DNA of 34,200 bases from Niveispirillum sp. (GCF_017996735.1 NZ_JAGOGJ010000070.1:1-34200); one strand, 5' to 3'; shown: positions 8,732 to 17,619, numbered from the stretch's first letter. Translations and numbers: made by a program. The notes: a model not told the origin generated them from the letters alone.

Positions 8732-8998
8732 CCGGGGCCGTCCCCGCCGCGCGGGCTTGACCAGCCCGTCACGGTTCAACAAAGCCAAAGCCGCAGTGGC
8801 CGTCCCCCGGCAGACGCCGTAATGGGCGGCCAAACCCTTTTGGGTGGTCGGCACGTCCGTTGCCAGATTGCCCAGCAATTCAGCGCGCATCAGCATATAG
8901 AGCCGGTAGTAAGCCGGGATCATCATCACGACTTCCGGAATGCCGGCAGCCGCGTCCAGGCTGCGGCGAAGGGTCTGGTTGTCGAGGGAAAGCTGCAT
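8717..8998 (-). CDS. Small winged-helix (MarR/GntR-like) regulator, hypothetical
   Basis: A 93-residue frame with a helical N-terminal half (PAYYRLYMLMRAELLGNL) and a helix-turn-helix-like C-terminal half. The segment TTQKGLAAHYGVCRGTATAALALLNRDGLV reads as two helices plus recognition helix, with a basic wing KPARRGRPRSLDR. This layout resembles a minimal winged-helix regulator. No strong ribosome-binding site is visible before the ATG at 8998. It converges on the alpha/beta hydrolase gene with a short overlap. It could instead be a remnant of a longer regulator. Function unproven. Confidence 0.5.
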   Translation of the reverse strand: MQLSLDNQTLRRSLDAAAGIPEVVMMIPAYYRLYMLMRAELLGNLATDVPTTQKGLAAHYGVCRGTATAALALLNRDGLVKPARRGRPRSLDR

Positions 8999-9028
8999 CG
9001 CGGGTTCTGACAGGGTCCAAAGACAAGC

Positions 9029-9059
9029 CCGCCACCCACAGGGGGACCGTGGGTGGCGG
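9029..9059 (-). terminator. Terminator for the minus-strand methyltransferase pair
   Basis: Perfect 11-bp stem CCGCCACCCAC / GTGGGTGGCGG (9029-9039 and 9049-9059) with a 9-nt loop. On the minus strand it is followed by GCTTGTCTTTGG. It sits 40 nt beyond the stop of the 120-aa gene. Confidence 0.65.
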
Positions 9060-9099
9060 CAGTTTCAGGAGGAAAACAACAATCGGGTAAGGGGAAGGC

Positions 9100-9462
9100 T
9101 CACGCCTCCGCGATCTCCTCGATGGTGCGGTTGAAGCGTTCCTTGGTGTCGGCCTCGGCCGCCTCACGCGCTTCCTTGCGCATCAGATAGAAGATCCGGT
9201 CCAGGAAATCCTGGCGCCAGGCCTCGCGCGCTTCCAGCGCTTCCTGATCCAGCACAAGGGTTTCAATGCCGGCGGCCAGATCCAGGCCCGTGGTCTTGGC
9301 ATAGCGTTCGACGCTGTCCAGCCGGTCATGCAGAACAGAAATCTCGTTCGCGAGAACCAGGATCATGGACATGGCCTGATCCATGCCGGGCGCTTCATAG
9401 AATTGCGGGCGCTTGCCCTTGGCGTCCTTGACGACGTGCGGGCGATTGGCGGTGCTGGTCAT
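9100..9462 (-). CDS. 120-aa helical protein coupled to methyltransferase
   Basis: A hypothetical 120-residue protein, predicted largely helical, with charged and hydrophobic heptad-like spacing (EISVLHDRLDSVERYAKTTGLDL and the Glu/Ala-rich C-terminus). No catalytic motif was recognised. Its ATG overlaps the stop of the upstream methyltransferase (ATGA at 9462), so it is translationally coupled. That suggests an obligate partner or accessory subunit (inference). A hairpin terminator follows. It lacks a signal peptide and TM segments, so it is presumably cytoplasmic. Confidence 0.75.
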   Translation of the reverse strand: MTSTANRPHVVKDAKGKRPQFYEAPGMDQAMSMILVLANEISVLHDRLDSVERYAKTTGLDLAAGIETLVLDQEALEAREAWRQDFLDRIFYLMRKEAREAAEADTKERFNRTIEEIAEA

Positions 9463-10700
9463 CAGGCGGCATCCTTGGCGGCGATCGTCGATTGCTTCCG
9501 GGCGATGAACACTTCCCAGCCGCCGCCGGGCGCATATTCACCAGCGGTGAATTCACGTTCGGCCACGGCGCTGGCGGCATCCTGGCTGTATCCGGCGGCC
9601 TCGCTGGCGGCGAATTCCATGACGGCCATGGGGGCGGTGTCGAACCGGGCGTCGGCCCGGTCGAACCCAGCCTTCTCTGCCAGTGCGAACTGGTCCATTT
9701 CCCGCATGGCGCCCCAGAAGGGCTCGTTATTGTACCAGGTCTCGTTATCCAGGATGAACTGGGTGAACGGGTCCATCAGGTCGAAGGGCGGCAGATCGGC
9801 ATGGATCATCAATCCGCCCGGTGACAGCAGCCGATGGCATTCCTTGAAGATGCGCGGCATGGCCTTGGCCGACGTCTCGTGCAGCAGGATGTGGCTGACC
9901 ACCAGATCGAAATGCCCGTCGGGGAACCGGGTTTCCTCCGCGTTCATCTGGGCGAAGTTCACTTCCAGGCCCAGGCCGGCCGCACGGGCATGGGCATAGC
10001 GCACGCAAGGCCCGCCGACATCAATGCCCCACACTTCGGCGTCGGGGAACAATTCCTTGTAGGGTAGGGTGGCGTGACCGACCGTGCAACCCATGTCCAG
10101 GATACGCTTCGGCTTGAAGTCCGGCATGCGGCGCTGCAGGTAGTTGCAGACCGACCGGCCCATATCGTCGTTCAGCGGGCCCATATAGCCCATGGCGTAA
10201 AGATAGACGCCACGGTCATAAAGGGCACCGACGGAGATATCGTTCTTGGCCACTTCCGTGGCATAGCCGCCGGGCATGCAATGAATGTCCAGTGCCGTGA
10301 TATAGCGCGGGACCGCAAAACCGTCGGGAATATCCAGCACGGCCCCCGACTTGGCCGACAGTTCGGTGGCCTTGTCGATCAGGTCCGGCAATTGCCGGTC
10401 GATGCTGATATTGGTGGCCTCCCACAGCAGTTCCTGTGCGATGCGGTTGGCCGAGGCGTAATGCTGGAAATACAGGTCGCGCACCATGCCGGCGCGGATA
10501 TCGCGGCGGTCGGCGGGCGCCCGCCCATGCTGCGCCTCGAAGGCCGGGGCCACGCGGTTGCGATAGATCGGCGTCAGGCCGGGCAGAAGCTTCTGTTGAA
10601 TGAAGTTCTTGAAGCTTTTGGTGAATTCCTGGCGCGACGCCTCGTCATGCGTGGCGGTGGGCAGCGCTGGATGCGCCTGTTGCTGGAACGTATTAAGCAT
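9462..10700 (-). CDS. SAM-dependent class I methyltransferase with N-terminal extension
   Basis: A 412-residue protein. The C-terminal two-thirds is a class I methyltransferase fold: motif I ILDMGCTVGHATLP, an acidic end of strand 2 (VWGIDVG), a motif near FDLVVSHILLHE, and a post-motif CHRLLSPGGLMIHADLP. The first 150 or so residues are a distinct helical region (TKSFKNFIQQKLLPGL...) that may bind substrate. ATG 10700 was chosen because GGGAG sits 5-6 nt upstream; the same frame is open to 10880 but that part looks non-coding. It is divergent from the DUF1838 gene over a 214-bp spacer and coupled to a 120-aa protein. Methyl acceptor unknown; a small organic compound from this pathway is possible. 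Confidence 0.85.
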   Translation of the reverse strand: MLNTFQQQAHPALPTATHDEASRQEFTKSFKNFIQQKLLPGLTPIYRNRVAPAFEAQHGRAPADRRDIRAGMVRDLYFQHYASANRIAQELLWEATNISIDRQLPDLIDKATELSAKSGAVLDIPDGFAVPRYITALDIHCMPGGYATEVAKNDISVGALYDRGVYLYAMGYMGPLNDDMGRSVCNYLQRRMPDFKPKRILDMGCTVGHATLPYKELFPDAEVWGIDVGGPCVRYAHARAAGLGLEVNFAQMNAEETRFPDGHFDLVVSHILLHETSAKAMPRIFKECHRLLSPGGLMIHADLPPFDLMDPFTQFILDNETWYNNEPFWGAMREMDQFALAEKAGFDRADARFDTAPMAVMEFAASEAAGYSQDAASAVAEREFTAGEYAPGGGWEVFIARKQSTIAAKDAA

Positions 10701-10914
10701 GACCGCTCCCGGACCGGTGATGGTTGCTTGGAAAACCCGATGCCGATTGAAGGGCCGGAGGGGGATGCGGGCAAAGGCTGCTGGCCCGGAATGTCCATCA
10801 GGTGGATATGGCCGGGATGATCGTTTCCAGGCTGAATTCTTCCGCGCCAGATTTGATGGCGACAAGGAAGGCGGTGCCACGCCCTCCGATCAGAACAATG
10901 GGAGTTCCGGGATC

Positions 10915-11946
10915 ATGAGCGGACCTGAATTGACGCGCCGTCAAAGCCTTGGCCTTGCGGCCATGGCTGCCGCCGCTGGTGCGGTTGGCGCCGGTGTGTC
11001 GGCGGCTTCGGCGGCGTCCTCTGCCACGCCGTCCTTCCTGACCAAGATCGATTTCAAGGACCCGAAATGGAACCGGGACTCTTATGTCCGCCTTGACGCC
11101 GATATCGATCCGACCAAGGAAAAGATTGGCTGGTTCCGGGGTAATGTCTATGGCGTGCGCGATAACGAGCCGGTGCGTACCCTGTTCATCCTGGACGGGT
11201 TCAGCTTCGTGCGCACCAAGCGTCTGGAAGACGGTTCCTATCGCCGCATGCTGCGCGAGATCGGCTTCTACCGCGATGCCAAGACCGGCGAAATCCTGAA
11301 GACCTGGCGCAACCCTTACACGAACGAGGATGTGCGCGTCGTTCCCATCGCCAATGACCCCTATAATTACACGATCGGTGAATTCCGGCCGCAGCCGCCC
11401 TCCTATGGCGGGCTGAACAAGGACAAGCCGCCACCGGAGCCGTTCCTGCTGGACTGGCGTTATGGCCCGGATGACACGGTGATCCTGACCACCGACATCC
11501 ACCTGTTCTATCCCAACGCCCTTCAGCCCGATAAGTGGGTGCGCGAATCCTCCGGCGCCTTCAACCGCGTGTCGGAACTGTTCACCTATGTGATCAAGCG
11601 CAAGGATCTGGAGAACCCGAAGCTGACGCATGTGAAGGCGGTCGGTTCCTGGTCGCGGATCACGCCGTGGCTGCCCTGGATGCTGATGGGTCAGGCGCCG
11701 GGCCATATCTCCTATTTCTGTTCCTTCGGCGCCTATGACAGCGTGAACGACATCCCGGCCGACATCCGCGAGGCCGCCCGCGCCATGGACCCGAAATGGC
11801 TGGCCGCCCCGACGGAGGATTACGGCCCGTCCCTGTCCAGCATCGAGAACTATGCAAGGTTCCAGACGCCGGCCCCCGTGCCGGCCGGATGGACCCCGCC
11901 GCAGCCCCCGCCGCCGCGGACGCTGCCGCCGATGCCGCCCAAGTAA
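10915..11946 (+). CDS. Tat-exported DUF1838 family protein
   Basis: A 343-residue protein with a twin-arginine signal (LTRRQSLGLAAMAA, Arg8-Arg9, then an Ala-rich stretch to about residue 35). The body matches what I know of the DUF1838 family: KIGWFRGNVYGV, EIGFYRDAKTGEILKTWRNPYT, and WMLMGQAPGHISYFC. The last 25 or so residues are proline-rich. GGAG 10 nt upstream of the ATG supports the start. No catalytic role is established for the family to my knowledge; members often sit near catabolic genes. It would work in the periplasm. A strong terminator follows, so it is a one-gene transcript divergent from the methyltransferase. Confidence 0.82.
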   Translation: MSGPELTRRQSLGLAAMAAAAGAVGAGVSAASAASSATPSFLTKIDFKDPKWNRDSYVRLDADIDPTKEKIGWFRGNVYGVRDNEPVRTLFILDGFSFVRTKRLEDGSYRRMLREIGFYRDAKTGEILKTWRNPYTNEDVRVVPIANDPYNYTIGEFRPQPPSYGGLNKDKPPPEPFLLDWRYGPDDTVILTTDIHLFYPNALQPDKWVRESSGAFNRVSELFTYVIKRKDLENPKLTHVKAVGSWSRITPWLPWMLMGQAPGHISYFCSFGAYDSVNDIPADIREAARAMDPKWLAAPTEDYGPSLSSIENYARFQTPAPVPAGWTPPQPPPPRTLPPMPPK

Positions 11947-11956
11947 GCGGATGATC

Positions 11957-11993
11957 GGGCGGGCGGGTGCCACGGTACCCGCCCGCCCTTTTT
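11957..11993 (+). terminator. Strong rho-independent terminator after DUF1838 gene
   Basis: Perfect 12-bp stem GGGCGGGCGGGT / ACCCGCCCGCCC (11957-11968 and 11977-11988) followed immediately by five T residues (11989-11993). Confidence 0.92.
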
Positions 11994-12031
11994 GTGTTCA
12001 AGACATGCTGCGACCTTCCCAAGGATCACGA

Positions 12032-13384
12032 ATGACCGCCGCCCTTACCGATGCGTCCCCGCCCGCCGCCGGCCGTCTGGGCCTTCTGTCCCAGGTCGGC
12101 TATGGCGCCGGACAGGTGGCGGGACAGGTATTCCGCGACGTGCCGTCGCTGCTGCTGCTTTTCTTCATGACCACGGTTCTGGGGATCGAGCCGGCATTGG
12201 CCGGTGTGGCGATCTTTGTGCCGAAACTGGTCTGGGGCGTGGGCTGCGATTTGGCTGTCGGCGTACTGTCCGACCGCTGGAAACACCGGTTCCACCGTCG
12301 CTGGTGGCTGCTGGCCGGTGTCGTCGGTTCCCCCATGGCGTTCCTGCTGCTGTTCCATGTGCCGGCCGACCTGCCGGAGATGGGCCGCGTTGCCTATGTG
12401 GCCGCCGCGTTCAGCCTGTATATGGCCGTTTTTGCCAGCTTCTCCGTGCCCTATCTGGCCATTGCCGGTGAATTGTCGGATGACCCGCACCAGCGTACGG
12501 TGCTGATGGCCTGGCGGCTGGTCTTTACCGCCGCCGGCGTCCTGATCGGCGGGGCCGTGGCGCCGGGTGTGGTGCAGCATCTGGGCGGCGGGCAGCCGGG
12601 ATATGAGGGCATGGCCCGCGTCCTGGCCGTGATCTGCCCGCTGTCCCTGCTGATCGCCTTTTTCGGTGCGGGCCGCGCGGCACGGCAGGCCGGACGGGCG
12701 CCGGCGGTGGCGACGGGCACGCGCATGACCTTCTCTGCGGCCATCGCCGTGCTGGCGGCGCCGCGTTTCTCCGTTCTGCTGGCTTCCAACCTGCTGCAAC
12801 TGATCGGGTCGGGCATGGCCTATGCTTCCATGCTGTATTTTCTGACCTACAATATGGGGCAGGGGGCGGCGGCGCTGCAGCTGATCGGCGGGCTGATCGT
12901 GGCCGTCTGTGCCGGCATCATCGTGGCCCAGCCCCTGTGGGTGGCGGTGGCCAAGCGGGTAGGCAAGAAGCCGGTCTATGTACTGTCGGCCATCGGCTAT
13001 GGCGTCACCTATATCGCCTGGTCGCAGAATGCCGGGTCCGGTATCCCGGTCGCCTATGTGTTCTGCGTGGTGGCCGCCCTGTTCAATTCCGGCTGGGCCT
13101 TGCTCAGCTTTTCCATGATGTCCGACATCGCGGGGGAGGATCGGGCCAATGCCGGGCTTTATTCCGCCGCCTGGGTGGCGGTGGACAAGATCGGCTTCGC
13201 CCTGGGCGGCACCTTGCTGGTCGGTCTGGTCCTGTCGGGCTTCGGCTTTGATGTGGCGCGGTCCATGGCGGGGCTGCCGCAGGAACCGCGCGCCCTGACC
13301 GGCGTGATGCTGGCTTTCGGGGTCCTTCCGGGTCTATTCAATCTGGCTGCGGCGGCCCTTTATGGCCGTTTCGGTCGCCACTGA
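12032..13384 (+). CDS. MFS transporter, GPH (sugar:cation symporter)-like
   Basis: A 450-residue, highly hydrophobic protein with about 12 predicted membrane helices. The N-terminal LLSQVGYGAGQVAGQVFRDVPSLLLLFFMT and the loop GVLSDRWKHRFHRRWWLLAG resemble the glycoside-pentoside-hexuronide symporter branch of the MFS, whose members often read YG(I/A)G...D. ATG 12032 has AAGGA 6 nt upstream; an earlier in-frame ATG (12005) lacks this. The second MFS gene follows after 22 nt. It would import or export a small organic solute across the inner membrane. Substrate not inferable. Confidence 0.85.
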   Translation: MTAALTDASPPAAGRLGLLSQVGYGAGQVAGQVFRDVPSLLLLFFMTTVLGIEPALAGVAIFVPKLVWGVGCDLAVGVLSDRWKHRFHRRWWLLAGVVGSPMAFLLLFHVPADLPEMGRVAYVAAAFSLYMAVFASFSVPYLAIAGELSDDPHQRTVLMAWRLVFTAAGVLIGGAVAPGVVQHLGGGQPGYEGMARVLAVICPLSLLIAFFGAGRAARQAGRAPAVATGTRMTFSAAIAVLAAPRFSVLLASNLLQLIGSGMAYASMLYFLTYNMGQGAAALQLIGGLIVAVCAGIIVAQPLWVAVAKRVGKKPVYVLSAIGYGVTYIAWSQNAGSGIPVAYVFCVVAALFNSGWALLSFSMMSDIAGEDRANAGLYSAAWVAVDKIGFALGGTLLVGLVLSGFGFDVARSMAGLPQEPRALTGVMLAFGVLPGLFNLAAAALYGRFGRH

Positions 13385-13406
13385 CAGTGCTGGAAAGCGG
13401 ACATCC

Positions 13407-14621
13407 ATGGGCAAGATTGAGGAATTCCGGCGCGGCTGGTCATTGATCCTGGCGGCGGCGACGGGTGTGGGTCTGGGCATCACGGGCCTGACCTTCTATA
13501 CGCTGGGCATCTTTATCGGTCCGCTGACCCAGGAATTCGGCTGGTCCCGCACCTCGCTGGCCTCTGCTACCATCCTGACCACGCTGACCACCCTGTTCCT
13601 GGGGCCGGTCGTGGGGCGTCTGGCCGACCGGTTCGGCGGGCGGACGGTCGGGCTGGTGTCCCTGGTGGGGCTTGCCGCCGGTCTGGGTGGGTTGAGCCTG
13701 ATCGGTGCGGAATTGTGGAGCTTCTATCTGGCCTTCGGTATCGCCATGGTGCTGGGGGCCGGCACCTTGCCCATCGTCTGGACCCGTGCCGTCAATGCCG
13801 GGTTCGACAAGGCGCGCGGCATGGCGCTGGGACTGACCCTGACGGGGACCGGTGTTGTCGCCATCCTGGCTCCGCCCTATACGCAATGGCTGATCGCCGA
13901 CCATGGCTGGCGCACCGCCTATCTGGGTCAGGCCGCCCTGGTCCTGGTCATCGGCCTGCCCATCGTCTGGCTGCTGTTCCATGAGGTTGGCGGGGCAAAG
14001 CAGGCCACCGCCGCCCCCGTTGTCCGGCAGGGGATGAGTGCGGCTGCCGCCCGCCGGTCGCGGCAATTCTGGATGTTGGGCCTGGGTTTCCTGTTCGCCT
14101 CCTTCGCCGTGTCCGCCCTGATCGTGCATCTGGTGTCCATCCTGTCGGGGGGCGGGATGGAGCGGGCCAGTGCCGTCTGGGCGGCCAGCCTGCTGGGCTT
14201 TGCCATCATTGCGGGCCGCCTCGGCATCGGTGTGCTGGTCGACCGCTTTTATGCGCCGGCCGTGGCTTTCGGCATCCTGGCGGTAGCGGGGGCGGCCTGC
14301 TTCCTGCTGATGCTGGCGGGCGGCAGTCTGCCGCTGGCGCTGGCGGCGGTTGTGCTGATCGGTCTGGCGGCGGGGGCGGAGGTCGATCTGGTCGCCTATC
14401 TGGCCAGCCGGTATTTCGGCCTGCGCGCCTATGGCGAGATTTATGGCTGGCAGTTGGGCTTCTTCGCCCTGGGTGCCGGTCTGGGGCCGATGGGGGTCGG
14501 GCGGCTTTATGACGCGACCGGTTCTTACACGGTCGGCCTGATCGCCTGTGCCGTCGGTTTCGGCGTGGGGGCGGCTCTGATCGGGTTGCTCGGCCGCTAT
14601 CCGGAGCGGTTTGAAGATTGA
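13407..14621 (+). CDS. MFS transporter
   Basis: A 404-residue major facilitator with about 12 membrane helices. It has the MFS signature loop GRLADRFGGRTVGLV between helices 2 and 3, and the N-terminus GITGLTFYTLGIFIGPLTQEFGWSRT is typical of monocarboxylate or aromatic-acid type MFS proteins (OFA/MCT-like). ATG 13407 gives MGKIEEFRRGWSLIL, with a GGAAAGCGG stretch just upstream. It is 22 nt after the GPH-like transporter and 105 nt before a FAD oxidase gene, so the three probably share an operon. Substrate likely an organic acid (inference). Confidence 0.85.
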   Translation: MGKIEEFRRGWSLILAAATGVGLGITGLTFYTLGIFIGPLTQEFGWSRTSLASATILTTLTTLFLGPVVGRLADRFGGRTVGLVSLVGLAAGLGGLSLIGAELWSFYLAFGIAMVLGAGTLPIVWTRAVNAGFDKARGMALGLTLTGTGVVAILAPPYTQWLIADHGWRTAYLGQAALVLVIGLPIVWLLFHEVGGAKQATAAPVVRQGMSAAAARRSRQFWMLGLGFLFASFAVSALIVHLVSILSGGGMERASAVWAASLLGFAIIAGRLGIGVLVDRFYAPAVAFGILAVAGAACFLLMLAGGSLPLALAAVVLIGLAAGAEVDLVAYLASRYFGLRAYGEIYGWQLGFFALGAGLGPMGVGRLYDATGSYTVGLIACAVGFGVGAALIGLLGRYPERFED

Positions 14622-14625
14622 CACG

Positions 14626-14646
14626 CTTGTCCGCTGTCCGGACAAG
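14626..14646 (+). terminator. Short hairpin after the second MFS gene
   Basis: Stem CTTGTCC / GGACAAG (14626-14632 and 14640-14646) with a 7-nt loop, five bases after the stop. No T-run follows, so it may only attenuate transcription into the FAD oxidase gene. Confidence 0.35.
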
Positions 14647-14726
14647 GCGCATCGCCGCCCCAACTTATCCGACGTGATCCTGGCACTGTGTCTTCAACAG
14701 ACGCATTTGCCAGGGAAACCAATATC

Positions 14727-16307
14727 ATGCCGGATATCGCCGCCCCCGTTTCGGACCTTCTGCCGCGCCTGCGCGCTGTGCTGGGGGAAGGCGCGGTTTT
14801 GACGGATGCCGACAGCCTGTCCTTCTTCGGCCAGGATGTGCATTCGATCGGCGCCCCGTTGTTGGCGGTCATCCGCCCGGTGATGCGGGAGGCATTGGCC
14901 GATGCGCTGAAACTCCTGCACGCGGCGGGTGTGGCCGTGGTGCCGCGCGGCGGTGGCATGTCCTATTCCAGCGGCTATCTGGCGGGTACGCCCGGCGCGG
15001 TGCTGGTGGATACGAGCGGCCTGGACCGGATCATCGAGATCAATGCCGACGACATGTATGTCGTGGCGGAGGCGGGCGTCACCTGGGCAGCCCTGGATGC
15101 GGCCCTGGCGCCGCTGGGTCTGCGCACGGCCTTCTGGGGTCCCTTCTCCGGCATTCGCGCCACCCTGGGCGGAACCATGTCGCAGAATGCCGTCACCTAT
15201 GGTACCGGCACCTTCGGCACGGCCGTGGACAGTCTGCTGGGGCTGGAGGTGGCGCTGGCCGACGGGTCGGTCCTGCGCACCGGGTCCTGGGCGCAACCCA
15301 ACAGCGTGCCCTTCTTCCGCCATTACGGCCCCGACCTGACGGGGCTGTTCAGCGGCGATGCCGGCGCCCTGGGCATCAAGATTGCTGTTGCCCTGCGTCT
15401 GGTCCGCCGCCGGCCCATCACCAGCGGCATCTCCTTCGGCTTTCAGACGTTCGATCAGATGCTGGGCGCCATGGCCGCCGTGGCGCGCGAAGGGGTGGCA
15501 TCGGAGGCGTTCGGCCTGGATCCGTTCCTGCAAAAGCAGCGTCTGGGCATGGGCGATCTGAAATCCGACCTGAAAATGTTGCTGGCCGTGGGCCGCGCAG
15601 GCCGTGGGCCGATTGAATCGCTGCTGCAAATGGCCAAGATCGTCATTGCCGGGCGCGGCTTCCTGGATGGCATCAATTATTCGGCCCATTACACGATCGA
15701 CGCCTTTGATCGGGATGAGGAACGGTCGATGCTGCGCCGTATCCGCGCAGCGGCGGAGCCGTTCGGCAAGGAGATCGAGAACTCCATGCCGACCCTGGTC
15801 CGCGCCTATCCGTTCCCGCCGCTGAACCATATTCTGGGGCCGAAGGGTGAACGCTGGGTCCCCGTGCATGGCATCCTGCCTTTCAGCCGGGTTGCCGCCT
15901 TCCGCGCCGATCTGGACGCGCTGTACGCGCGCCACGCGGCGGAGATGACGCGGTGCAAGATTCTGGCTGCCGCCATGTTCTCCACCATCGCCACCAATGG
16001 CTTCCTCTATGAACTGGCGTTCTATTGGGAGGATGAGCGCGCGGCCTTCCATGACCGCATCCTGGAACCGGACGCGGCCAGAAACCTGCCGCGCTATCCC
16101 GCCAATCCCGACGGTGCGGAATTGATGCGGCAGCTCAAGAAGGAATGCGTGGCGCTTTATGCCAAGCATGGCGCCGCGCACCTGCAGGTCGGGCGGCTGT
16201 ATCCGGTGACCGGCGCCATGAACCCCGTGACGCGGGAGGTTCTGGGTGCCGTGAAGGCAAAGGTGGACGGCACCGGATTGATGAATCCGGGTGCGTTGGG
16301 ACTGTAA
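14727..16307 (+). CDS. FAD-linked oxidase, PCMH/VAO-fold (paralog 1)
   Basis: A 526-residue flavoprotein of the PCMH/VAO fold. The FAD-binding part is VVPRGGGMSYSSG, then DDMYVVAEAGVTWAALD, GGTMSQNAVTYGTGTFG and DLTGLFSGDAGALGIK. The C-terminus AHLQVGRLYPV...GTGLMNPGALGL is typical of this group, which includes D-lactate/glycolate dehydrogenases and p-cresol methylhydroxylase relatives. ATG 14727 follows CAGGGAAA; a GTG at 14688 is a possible alternative. There is no signal peptide, so it is cytoplasmic. It is clearly a paralog of the minus-strand protein at 19172-20785, sharing FFRHYGPDLTGLF and PFPPLN...ALGP-type segments. The substrate could be a 2-hydroxy acid or an alkylphenol-type side chain. 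A terminator follows the stop. Confidence 0.85.
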   Translation: MPDIAAPVSDLLPRLRAVLGEGAVLTDADSLSFFGQDVHSIGAPLLAVIRPVMREALADALKLLHAAGVAVVPRGGGMSYSSGYLAGTPGAVLVDTSGLDRIIEINADDMYVVAEAGVTWAALDAALAPLGLRTAFWGPFSGIRATLGGTMSQNAVTYGTGTFGTAVDSLLGLEVALADGSVLRTGSWAQPNSVPFFRHYGPDLTGLFSGDAGALGIKIAVALRLVRRRPITSGISFGFQTFDQMLGAMAAVAREGVASEAFGLDPFLQKQRLGMGDLKSDLKMLLAVGRAGRGPIESLLQMAKIVIAGRGFLDGINYSAHYTIDAFDRDEERSMLRRIRAAAEPFGKEIENSMPTLVRAYPFPPLNHILGPKGERWVPVHGILPFSRVAAFRADLDALYARHAAEMTRCKILAAAMFSTIATNGFLYELAFYWEDERAAFHDRILEPDAARNLPRYPANPDGAELMRQLKKECVALYAKHGAAHLQVGRLYPVTGAMNPVTREVLGAVKAKVDGTGLMNPGALGL

Positions 16308-16315
16308 TCAACCGT

Positions 16316-16340
16316 GGGGAGGGGAGAACCCTCCCCCTAT
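16316..16340 (+). terminator. Hairpin terminator between FAD oxidase and convergent ADH
   Basis: Stem GGGGAGGG / CCCTCCCC (16316-16323 and 16329-16336) followed by CTATTGGTT. It lies 8 nt after the FAD oxidase stop and just ahead of the convergent dehydrogenase gene, whose transcript it may also serve. Confidence 0.6.
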
Positions 16341-16344
16341 TGGT

Positions 16345-17466
16345 TCAGGGGAGGACCACCTGCCGGATGACCCGGCCAGCCGCCAGCTCGTCCATCAGGC
16401 GGTTGATCTCCGACAAGGGTGCCGTCCCGCTCAACAGCCGATGGACCGGCAGCCGCCCCGCCCGCCACAGACCGATATAGCGCGGCACGTCGCGCGACGG
16501 GATGGAGGAGCCCATATAGCTGCCCATCAGTGTCTTGCCTTCGGCCACCAGCGATACGGCCGGGAAGCTCAACATCTCCGCCGGGTTGGGCAGGCCGACC
16601 GTGACGGTGCGCCCGCCCCGGCGGGTGGATTTATAGGCGGCGGCCAGCACGGCGGCCTTGCCCGCCGTCTCAATCGCCACATCGGCGCCGCCGCCCGTCA
16701 GGTCGGCGATGGCCTGGGCCGCATCGGCAGGTGCCACGGCGGCGGCGGCGCCCAGCTCCAGGGCCAGCTTGCGCTTATCCTCAATGGGATCGACGGCGAT
16801 GACCGGGTTGGCCCCGGCGGCCACGGCGCCCAGCAGCGACGACAGGCCGACACCGCCCAGCCCATAGACCACAACGCTTTCACCCGGCTTCACGGCGGCC
16901 GTGTTCATCACGGCGCCGACACCGGTCAGCACGGCACAGCCGAACAGGGCCGCGATTTCCGGCGCGATGTCGGACGGGATTTTCACGGCGGAACGCTGAT
17001 CCACCACGGCATGGGTGGCAAAGGCCGACACGCCCAGATGGTGGTTCACTTGCCTGTCCGGCAGTTCCATGATCCGCCGCCCGCCGCGCAGCAGCCGCCC
17101 CTCACCATTGGCCGTCGCCCCCGGCTGGCACAGATACCCTTCGCCGGCCCCGCAGCAGGCGCATTGCCCGCAGGCCGGCAGAAAGGCCAGGACGACGCGG
17201 TCGCCCGGCTTGAACGGGCTGTCGGGATCGCCGGTTTCCACCACCGTCGCCGCTGCCTCGTGGCCCAGGGCCATGGGCATGGGGCGGGGGCGGTCGCCAT
17301 TGATCACCGACAGGTCGGAATGGCACAGGCCGGCGGCATCGATGCGGACCAGCAATTCACCGGCGCGCGGCGGGGCCAGTTCCACCTCCGCCAGGCGCAG
17401 CGGCCTGCTGTCGGCATAGGGGCCGGGCAGGCCGATCTGGTCCAGGATGGCGGCGGTGATGCGCAT
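16345..17466 (-). CDS. Zinc-dependent alcohol dehydrogenase, aryl-alcohol/class III type
   Basis: A 373-residue medium-chain dehydrogenase. The catalytic zinc ligands are in GLCHSD (Cys48) and GHE (His69-Glu70). The structural zinc lobe has the canonical Cys99-x2-Cys102-x2-Cys105-x7-Cys113. The Rossmann motif GLGGVGL follows a GCAVLTGVGAV segment typical of the class III/aryl-alcohol dehydrogenase branch. ATG 17466 has GAGGGAAA upstream. It would oxidise an alcohol to an aldehyde with NAD(P)+, or the reverse. It sits alone behind a terminator, downstream of the FAD oxidase/MDR/171-aa operon on the same strand. The substrate is likely an aryl or alkyl alcohol from the local pathway (inference). 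Confidence 0.88.
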   Translation of the reverse strand: MRITAAILDQIGLPGPYADSRPLRLAEVELAPPRAGELLVRIDAAGLCHSDLSVINGDRPRPMPMALGHEAAATVVETGDPDSPFKPGDRVVLAFLPACGQCACCGAGEGYLCQPGATANGEGRLLRGGRRIMELPDRQVNHHLGVSAFATHAVVDQRSAVKIPSDIAPEIAALFGCAVLTGVGAVMNTAAVKPGESVVVYGLGGVGLSSLLGAVAAGANPVIAVDPIEDKRKLALELGAAAAVAPADAAQAIADLTGGGADVAIETAGKAAVLAAAYKSTRRGGRTVTVGLPNPAEMLSFPAVSLVAEGKTLMGSYMGSSIPSRDVPRYIGLWRAGRLPVHRLLSGTAPLSEINRLMDELAAGRVIRQVVLP

Positions 17467-17572
17467 GGCGTTTCCCTCGGGCGGTTTTCGATGATCATGC
17501 AATGTAATGGCGGCGGTCGCCAGCGGGTGATGAGGCCGGCTCATCACGCCATGGCCGGGACGCCACAGACAA

Positions 17573-17602
17573 AGACCCCCGGCCCTTGCGGGCCGGGGGT
17601 CT
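17573..17602 (-). terminator. Strong terminator after the 171-aa gene
   Basis: Perfect 13-bp stem AGACCCCCGGCCC / GGGCCGGGGGTCT (17573-17585 and 17590-17602). On the minus strand it is followed by TTTGTCTG. It separates the operon ending at 17620 from the alcohol dehydrogenase gene. Confidence 0.85.
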
Positions 17603-17619
17603 GTTCTGGGCGGGCGACC

